From Burkholderia sp. D-99 (GTDB taxonomy: Bacteria > Pseudomonadota > Gammaproteobacteria > Burkholderiales > Burkholderiaceae), in the NCBI RefSeq assembly GCF_011605345.1, contig NZ_JAAOXM010000005.1, positions 248,001 to 312,000 on the forward strand: a DNA stretch of 64,000 bases, read 5' to 3'. This document shows, piece after piece, positions 58,836-64,000 of this stretch. The notes under the pieces were generated by a model. The model was given only the letters and a program-made list of their open reading frames with translations. It was not told the DNA's origin and ran no database searches. Made by a program: the position numbers and the translations under genes. Numbering within the stretch: the stretch's first letter is position 1; each line of letters starts with the position of its first letter.

Positions 58836-60968
58836 CTAGCGATCCATGCCGGTATCGGCTACATAGTTCGCGATGCTGAAGAAACGATAGTCGCTCAGCA
58901 GATCCGGCGCCGGGAACCCCTCCGGATGAATCCGCCCGTAAATCGGGCTGTCGGGGCGCAGGCCGGCCAGGGTCAACGCGAGCGTGAATTCGTTGAACGG
59001 CGCCATGAACTGACGCGACACGAAATGCATGCCCCAGTTGAACACCGACGGAAGCTGCTCGGTGCGCAACCACGTGTCCGGCCCGCCCGGCGCACGCGCG
59101 CACAGGTTCTCCGCCCACGGGCTATGTCCTTCCACGATGAGAAAGCCATGCTTGGCGTGGCGCTTCCAGCGGGTCAGGAAATCGATCAGGTCCGCAGCCG
59201 CCACGTAACCGGGAACCAGGCCTTCCGCGTCGCTGTACGCCACCTTGAACGCGCGCTTGATCTGGTCGAGCGTAATCGGCAACTCGGCCTGATTCGATAC
59301 CGTCAGGACACCCGCATAGTGCTGATCGACAACCGCGTGCAGGCGTGCCCGGTCGACGGTGCGGAGATGGCGCTCGAGGATCGCTTCGGCGGCGTCCTTG
59401 CGCCGGATGCTCAACCGGCGGTTGTGGACCAGGAACATGAAGGTGTGCAGCAGGTCGCTCAGCCGCACCGGGCGCACGCTGCCGTCTGGCTGCCCGACGG
59501 TCAGGCCGCTTTCGGCCACGGCTTCGTCGTAGCGGTCGGGCTGGGAGATGTCGGCGGCGATCACGCGTACCTGCACGCCGGGGATGTCCTTCAGCGCGGA
59601 TAGCGTGGCGGCGGCGCGGCCGCGCGCGGATTCGTTGTAGTCCGCGCCGATCACGAGCAGCGGATAGTCCGCGAGGTGCCGGCCGCGCCGTGTCGACGTG
59701 ATGACGTATTCCGCGAGGCGCTTCACCGCGCTGCCGTCGCCGCAGCCCATGTCGGCGATGCCGGCCGGCTGGCGATCCAGCGGCGTGTCGTCGAACAGCG
59801 CGCGCAGGATTTTCGTCGTGATTTCCTGCGACGCCGGCCCGGACCCGGCGCCGCTCGACGCATATACGTTCATCACCCGATCGATGTGGCCGTCGCTGTC
59901 GATATCGAGCGGATCTGGGTTGCCGAACAGGAGATCGTCGAGCAGCGCATACGAACGCAGATACGACGCGGGCAGCCCCGCGTAAGGGGCGGCGATCGGC
60001 CGGTGAATCCGGCCCGACTCGGTTAGGCGCACTTTCTCGCGATCGATTTCCGCCATGCCGAACTTGCCCATCAGCGCCCATGCCGCGTCCAGGACGACAG
60101 GATCGGCTTGTGCCCAGGCGCGCAACGCGACCCCGCCGGGCTGCTCGTCGAGCTTGCCGAGGATGCCGGGAGCGGACTGCGCGTACTGGCCGCCCGGCTG
60201 CCTGTCGAACACCGGCATATCGAGCGCGACCCAGGTCGGGCCCAGCAGCAGGCCGTCCATCGCCGTGCGCAGCTGTCCATTCGCCTGGCGTTCCAGGTCG
60301 GTGGCCGGGGGCGCAAGCTCCGGCCAACCCGCCACGCAGGTCCGCGCGAGCCGCGCATACAGCAGGCTGTCTTCGGCCGCTACGCGTGTTCGATGCAACA
60401 GCGCGTGCAGATGCTGGAGCACCGAGGTTGCATTCGCCAGTTGTTCGAACAGCGGCCGGGCGTGCTCGACGCACGCGACGACATATTCACCGGCCGGGGT
60501 GAGCGCATAGTCGGCGTCTTCGTCGCCGCGATCGAGGGTCAGCCAGCCGGCGAGGCTCAGCAGGTTGAAGGCGCCCCACAGAATCCCCAGGTTACGGGTC
60601 GGGTCGGGCTGGCGGGACTCCGCGAACGCGCGCATCGCGCGCGGCGCGCCGGCCCGCAGGCCGTGGAATGCGCCGGCAAACACCAGGCGCGCCAGCGTCG
60701 GCACCAGCACGATGCCGTTCGCCCAGTTGCAACTGCGCGTATAGGCCATCACGCGCTGTGCGTCGTGCCGGCCGATGCGCAGCGTGGCCGCATGGGTGTG
60801 TCGTTCGAGCTTGACCGGCAGCGCCATGTCGAGCACCTCGACGCCGATCGCGGTGCCGGCCGGCAGGCCGAGCAACGTGCGCGTTTCGTCGGGATAGGCG
60901 TCGAGATAGTGTTCGAGCTGCCGGGCCAGTGCGGTGGTGGAATCACCAAGGTCGAATCGGGCATGCAT
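58836..60968 (-). CDS. SAM-dependent methyltransferase-like protein of a lipid/polyketide cluster
   Basis: A 710-residue protein. The middle holds a class I methyltransferase core, AGIADMGCGDGSAVKRLAEYV (motif I), VIGADYNESARGRAAATLS, and VRVIAADISQPDRYDEAV, followed by LLHTFMFLVHNRRLS. The N-terminal 350 residues look winged-helix-like (GILWGAFNLLSLAGWLTLDRGDEDADYALTPAGEYVV). The C-terminal part is specific to this protein type (HSPWAENL; FNWGMHFVSRQFMAPFNEF). The start ATG 60968 is 11 bases after the FAAL-ACAD-ACP stop, so the two are co-transcribed and likely act on the same ACP-bound chain. No exact function is known to me. Confidence 0.7.
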   Translation of the reverse strand: MHARFDLGDSTTALARQLEHYLDAYPDETRTLLGLPAGTAIGVEVLDMALPVKLERHTHAATLRIGRHDAQRVMAYTRSCNWANGIVLVPTLARLVFAGAFHGLRAGAPRAMRAFAESRQPDPTRNLGILWGAFNLLSLAGWLTLDRGDEDADYALTPAGEYVVACVEHARPLFEQLANATSVLQHLHALLHRTRVAAEDSLLYARLARTCVAGWPELAPPATDLERQANGQLRTAMDGLLLGPTWVALDMPVFDRQPGGQYAQSAPGILGKLDEQPGGVALRAWAQADPVVLDAAWALMGKFGMAEIDREKVRLTESGRIHRPIAAPYAGLPASYLRSYALLDDLLFGNPDPLDIDSDGHIDRVMNVYASSGAGSGPASQEITTKILRALFDDTPLDRQPAGIADMGCGDGSAVKRLAEYVITSTRRGRHLADYPLLVIGADYNESARGRAAATLSALKDIPGVQVRVIAADISQPDRYDEAVAESGLTVGQPDGSVRPVRLSDLLHTFMFLVHNRRLSIRRKDAAEAILERHLRTVDRARLHAVVDQHYAGVLTVSNQAELPITLDQIKRAFKVAYSDAEGLVPGYVAAADLIDFLTRWKRHAKHGFLIVEGHSPWAENLCARAPGGPDTWLRTEQLPSVFNWGMHFVSRQFMAPFNEFTLALTLAGLRPDSPIYGRIHPEGFPAPDLLSDYRFFSIANYVADTGMDR

Positions 60969-60979
60969 GTTGGGCGGTC

Positions 60980-63900
60980 TCACAGGTTCGAAGGTTGGGC
61001 TGCAACGGGTGAAGGTGTATCCGGATCGGCGTGCGCCGCGGCAACCGCCGGCGCGGTGCCGCGGGTCCGGGGCGCGAGATGGGCGGCCAGCGCGCGAATG
61101 GACGGGTAGTCCCAGACCGCGGACGGATCGACGCTCACGCTGAACGTCTCGCTGAATACGATCGTCATTTCGACGGCGAGGATCGAGTCGAAGCCGATCT
61201 CGGCGAACGTCGACTCGCGCGTCAAGCGAAGCTTGCGGTGCTTGAGGCGCTCGCCGAGCCACGCGATGAGCCATTGTTCGACGGCATGAATATGCTGGCG
61301 ATCGATGAGGCTCGCCGGCTCGCTCACGATCGGGGCCGCCGCCGAAGCGGTGTCTTCGCCGGCCGGCGCGTCGGGCGCGCGGGAGGCCGAATACGCGTCG
61401 CCATTGGGGTCCAGCAACGGATCGACGTGTTGGCTTGCGCCCGGGATCGTTTGCTCGATCGAGCCGATCTCGAACCCGATGTGCGCTGCCCAGTCGTTCA
61501 ATTCCACCGACGTGGACAGTGCGGATCGCAGGCCGACCTGCCGCTGCGCCGCTTCGATCGCGAGTTCGTACCGGCTCTGCGCCCAGCGCAGCGCGCCGTC
61601 ACCGATGCGCTGCTGCGCAGCCGCACGTTCGATTACCGCCAGCAGCAATCCCCATTGTGCGACCGTGCCGAGCCAGTAATTGACCCAGACGGCGGCATGC
61701 GCGGCGCCGCCGAGTTTCGCCGCATTGGCGAGCCCTTCCTGCGACAGCTGTGCGCCCAGCTCGCGCAGTTCCGTGGCTAGCACGCCGGCGCCCAGCGCAC
61801 TTTCCAGATAGCGCGGCAGATCGTCGCTCCCGTTGAGCAGGCGGCTGCCGAGGTGAACCAGCAGCGTTTCGGTCGGCCCCTCGAAGATGCGGGTCAGGCG
61901 CGCGTCGCGGAAGATCTGCGGCGCGAAGTTGGTCTCGATGTAGCCGCGGCCGCCCAGGAACTGCATCAGCTCGTCGGCGGATTGCGACAGCAGCTCGGAG
62001 CCGAGAATCTTCGCAATCAGCAGGCAGTCTTCAGGCAGCGCGACGCCGAGGTCCAGTTCGGTGGCCAGGTGCCCGACCAGCGCGTCGAGCGCGTCGATGC
62101 GGTTCCGCAGCTCGCCCAGGCGCAGGCGGCTCAACGGATTGTCCAGCAGGAGCCCGGTGCCGACCTCGCGCCGCGCCCCGTAGCGATGCATCAGCTGCGC
62201 ACAGCGTTTCATTCCGCCCACGCAGACGGCAGCGATGCCGAGGCGCGCAATGTTCATCGCGTGCTGTGCCACGGACATCCCTTGCCCGATGTCGCCGAGC
62301 CGGTACGCGTCGCTGATCCGCGCCTGATCCAGATGCAGCGAATTCTGGATCATGCCGCGCACGCCCATCGTCAGCTCCTCGGCGCCGATCCGCACGCCCG
62401 GCGTGCCGGGTCGCACCGCCAGGCCGACCATCCCCGCGCCGTCGGCCTGCTTCGCGAACACGTTGATGATCCCCGCCCACGCGGACGAGCCGCTCCAGCG
62501 CTTGGTTCCGGTGACCAGCCAGTCGCCGGACTCGATGCGCTGCGCGCGGGAGGCGATCGCACGCACATGCGAGCCCGCGGCCGGCTCCGTGATCGCGAAT
62601 GCGGCGAGCATCCGGCCGCTCGCGAGGCTCGGCAGCAGTTCCTCGCGCAACGGCTGCTGCGCATGCTGCATGATCGGCACGATGCCGAGCGTGTTGTTCA
62701 GGGCGACAAAAAAAGCCAGCGTCGAATCGATCGCGGCCAGTTGCGCATACACGCGCGACATGTCGCGCTGGCCAAGGCCGAGGCCGCCATGCGAACGATC
62801 GATCGGCATGCCGAGCAGGCCCCGGTTCCCGAAATCGAGCACGATGTGCGGCGGAATGGTGCGTCGCTCGTCGATGGTTCGTGAATCGATCCGCGTGCGG
62901 GCGTAGTGCCTGAGCCAGTCGTTCAGTTCGTCGACGGTGGCGCCGTCATCGCGCCGGCGATCGTTGGCCGCCGGCTTGTCGACATCGGCTGCCGGGCGCG
63001 CGGGCTGCCGAGAGTCGGGTGCCGGCGTTTGCGTGCTGCCCTCGACGTCCCACTGCGCGAGGATCGTCAGCGCGCCATCGTGCAGCTGCGTGCGGCACGT
63101 GCTGCGGCGCACCTTGCCGCTCGACGTCTTCGGCACGCTGCCGGGCGATACCAGCACGATCCGGCTCGGGCCGATGTCGAGGCGGTTCCAGATCGCCTCG
63201 CGAATCGCGTCGATGAAGCTGTCGAGATTGCCCTTGCGCTGCGTGCGCTCGACCTCCGCCACGACGATCAGGCGCTCCGCGTCGACCTGATCGTCCATGA
63301 AGGCCGCGCAACCGTTCGGCACCAGTTCCGGCACGCCGACGATCAGCGCGTACTCGATGTCTTCCGAGTAGTAGTTGCGGCCGGCGAGAATCACCATGTC
63401 CTTGAGCCGGCCGGTGACGTACAGTTCGTCATCCAGAATGAAGCCGAGATCGCCGGTGCGCATGAACGCCTGATTGCGGTCGCCGGCCAGCGTGTGCGTG
63501 AAGGTCGCATGCGTCTGCTCGTCCAGACGCCAGTAGCCGGCGGCGACGCTCGGGCCGGCCACGCAGATTTCGCCGATGGTCCGGCCGTCGCATCGCGCGT
63601 TGGTTTCCAGGTCGCGCACGATCACCTGTTGTTCGCCGTCGGTGCGGCCCACGCTGACCAGGACCCGCTCGCCGGGGCGATCCAGCGGCTGCGGCGACAC
63701 GCCGAGGAACGCGCTGCGCAACACCACCGATTGCCGCTGGAGCGCGGCCTGGTCGACGCACAGCGTGCGGACCGGATGCTTCTCCGTGCAGCCGGCGACG
63801 TACAGCGTGCCCTCCGCGAGCCCGTAGCACGGCAGGAAACCGTCGGCGGCGAAGCCTGCTGCCGCGAAGCGCTGCGCAAAATCCGTCAGGGTGCTGGCGC

Positions 63901-64000
63901 GCACCGACTCGGCGCCGTTGTAGGCGACCCGCAGGCACGACAGGTCGAGCGTCGCCAGCTGTTCGTCGGAGATCCGCCGGCAGCACATCCGGTACGCGAA
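60980..64000 (-). CDS. FAAL - acyl-CoA dehydrogenase - acyl carrier protein fusion (partial)
   Basis: At least 1007 codons, running off the right edge. Order: C-terminal part of a fatty acyl-AMP ligase (AYNGAESVRASTL, GLAEGTLYVAG, RTGDLGFILDDELYVTGRLKDMVILAGRNYYSEDIE, and SGKVRRS), a linker with DDGATVDELNDWLRHYAR, an acyl-CoA dehydrogenase-like domain (AFAITEPAAGSHVRAIASRA, VTGTKRWSGSSAW, FLGGRGYIETNFAPQIFRDARLTRIFEGPTET with the catalytic Glu) and a terminal carrier protein (FAEIGFDSILAVEMTIVFSE, 4'-phosphopantetheine Ser in GFDSI). It would load a fatty acid on its own ACP and desaturate it, a starter unit for a lipopeptide or lipid. It resembles the afc antifungal genes of Burkholderia, but I have not compared them. 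Confidence 0.85.
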   Translation of the reverse strand, partial: FAYRMCCRRISDEQLATLDLSCLRVAYNGAESVRASTLTDFAQRFAAAGFAADGFLPCYGLAEGTLYVAGCTEKHPVRTLCVDQAALQRQSVVLRSAFLGVSPQPLDRPGERVLVSVGRTDGEQQVIVRDLETNARCDGRTIGEICVAGPSVAAGYWRLDEQTHATFTHTLAGDRNQAFMRTGDLGFILDDELYVTGRLKDMVILAGRNYYSEDIEYALIVGVPELVPNGCAAFMDDQVDAERLIVVAEVERTQRKGNLDSFIDAIREAIWNRLDIGPSRIVLVSPGSVPKTSSGKVRRSTCRTQLHDGALTILAQWDVEGSTQTPAPDSRQPARPAADVDKPAANDRRRDDGATVDELNDWLRHYARTRIDSRTIDERRTIPPHIVLDFGNRGLLGMPIDRSHGGLGLGQRDMSRVYAQLAAIDSTLAFFVALNNTLGIVPIMQHAQQPLREELLPSLASGRMLAAFAITEPAAGSHVRAIASRAQRIESGDWLVTGTKRWSGSSAWAGIINVFAKQADGAGMVGLAVRPGTPGVRIGAEELTMGVRGMIQNSLHLDQARISDAYRLGDIGQGMSVAQHAMNIARLGIAAVCVGGMKRCAQLMHRYGARREVGTGLLLDNPLSRLRLGELRNRIDALDALVGHLATELDLGVALPEDCLLIAKILGSELLSQSADELMQFLGGRGYIETNFAPQIFRDARLTRIFEGPTETLLVHLGSRLLNGSDDLPRYLESALGAGVLATELRELGAQLSQEGLANAAKLGGAAHAAVWVNYWLGTVAQWGLLLAVIERAAAQQRIGDGALRWAQSRYELAIEAAQRQVGLRSALSTSVELNDWAAHIGFEIGSIEQTIPGASQHVDPLLDPNGDAYSASRAPDAPAGEDTASAAAPIVSEPASLIDRQHIHAVEQWLIAWLGERLKHRKLRLTRESTFAEIGFDSILAVEMTIVFSETFSVSVDPSAVWDYPSIRALAAHLAPRTRGTAPAVAAAHADPDTPSPVAAQPSNL

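Noticed and set aside
1..64000. tRNA, rRNA, insertion sequences or prophage genes
   Set aside because: No transposase, integrase, tRNA-like cloverleaf or rRNA sequence was recognised anywhere in the window.

Overview
The window looks like a stretch of an accessory replicon (second or third chromosome) of a Burkholderia cepacia complex-type betaproteobacterium. The evidence is very high GC with GC-rich third positions, many flavin and acyl-CoA enzymes, an AaeXAB/NodT-type efflux operon, a secreted M9 collagenase, a lipidic FAAL/ACP enzyme, and no housekeeping or RNA genes. Species cannot be assigned from sequence alone.

Layout. (1) 289-29558 is a large catabolic island. It holds two paralogous pairs of Tat-exported flavin amine dehydrogenase plus c-type cytochrome (289-2640 and 5050-7204), two related TetR regulators (2918 and 18659), a frameshifted thioesterase, a membrane protein, a PhyH-type dioxygenase and a RidA protein. 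These are followed by an envelope set DUF1329 - DUF1302 - MMPL/RND - YCF48 (10146-17170) and a DAO-type flavoenzyme. A PucR-like regulator faces a run of Baeyer-Villiger monooxygenase, alpha/beta hydrolase, aldehyde dehydrogenase, GMC alcohol dehydrogenase and acyl-CoA ligase (19625-28615). I infer uptake and oxidative breakdown of a hydrophobic amine: amine to imine, to ketone or aldehyde, to ester, to acid, to acyl-CoA. (2) 29686-36716, minus strand: a LysR regulator and an aromatic-acid-type efflux operon with two trailing small genes. (3) 37078-45165: a compact biosynthetic locus. A divergent promoter region separates luciferase-like monooxygenase, FAD hydroxylase and flavin reductase (minus) from a DhnA-type aldolase of the 2-amino-3,7-dideoxyheptulosonate synthase family, two tandem DHQ synthase II homologues (one strongly diverged) and an O-methyltransferase (plus), closed by an FCD/GntR repressor. 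This is the GriI/GriH logic for 3-amino-4-hydroxybenzoate with tailoring enzymes, and is the best candidate for an undescribed system. (4) 45468-50277: a TonB siderophore-type receptor, a 9-bp minisatellite, a lipoprotein hydrolase, a small orphan gene and a 7-bp minisatellite. (5) 50278-55912: acyl-CoA dehydrogenase, ETF:ubiquinone oxidoreductase, thiolase and 3-hydroxyacyl-CoA dehydrogenase. (6) 56226-56580: gene remnants. (7) 56751-58694: collagenase. (8) 58836-64000, minus: a methyltransferase-like protein and the C-terminal part of a FAAL-acyl-CoA dehydrogenase-ACP fusion, the edge of a lipid or lipopeptide cluster.

Genes within each block are tightly spaced and mostly co-oriented. Regulatory DNA that I could see includes palindromes at 2854, 20902 and 40118, a promoter-region cassette duplicated at 4816 and 8396, and terminators at 3618, 41085 and 55934. 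Functions are assigned by motif and family recognition only; no database search was run.
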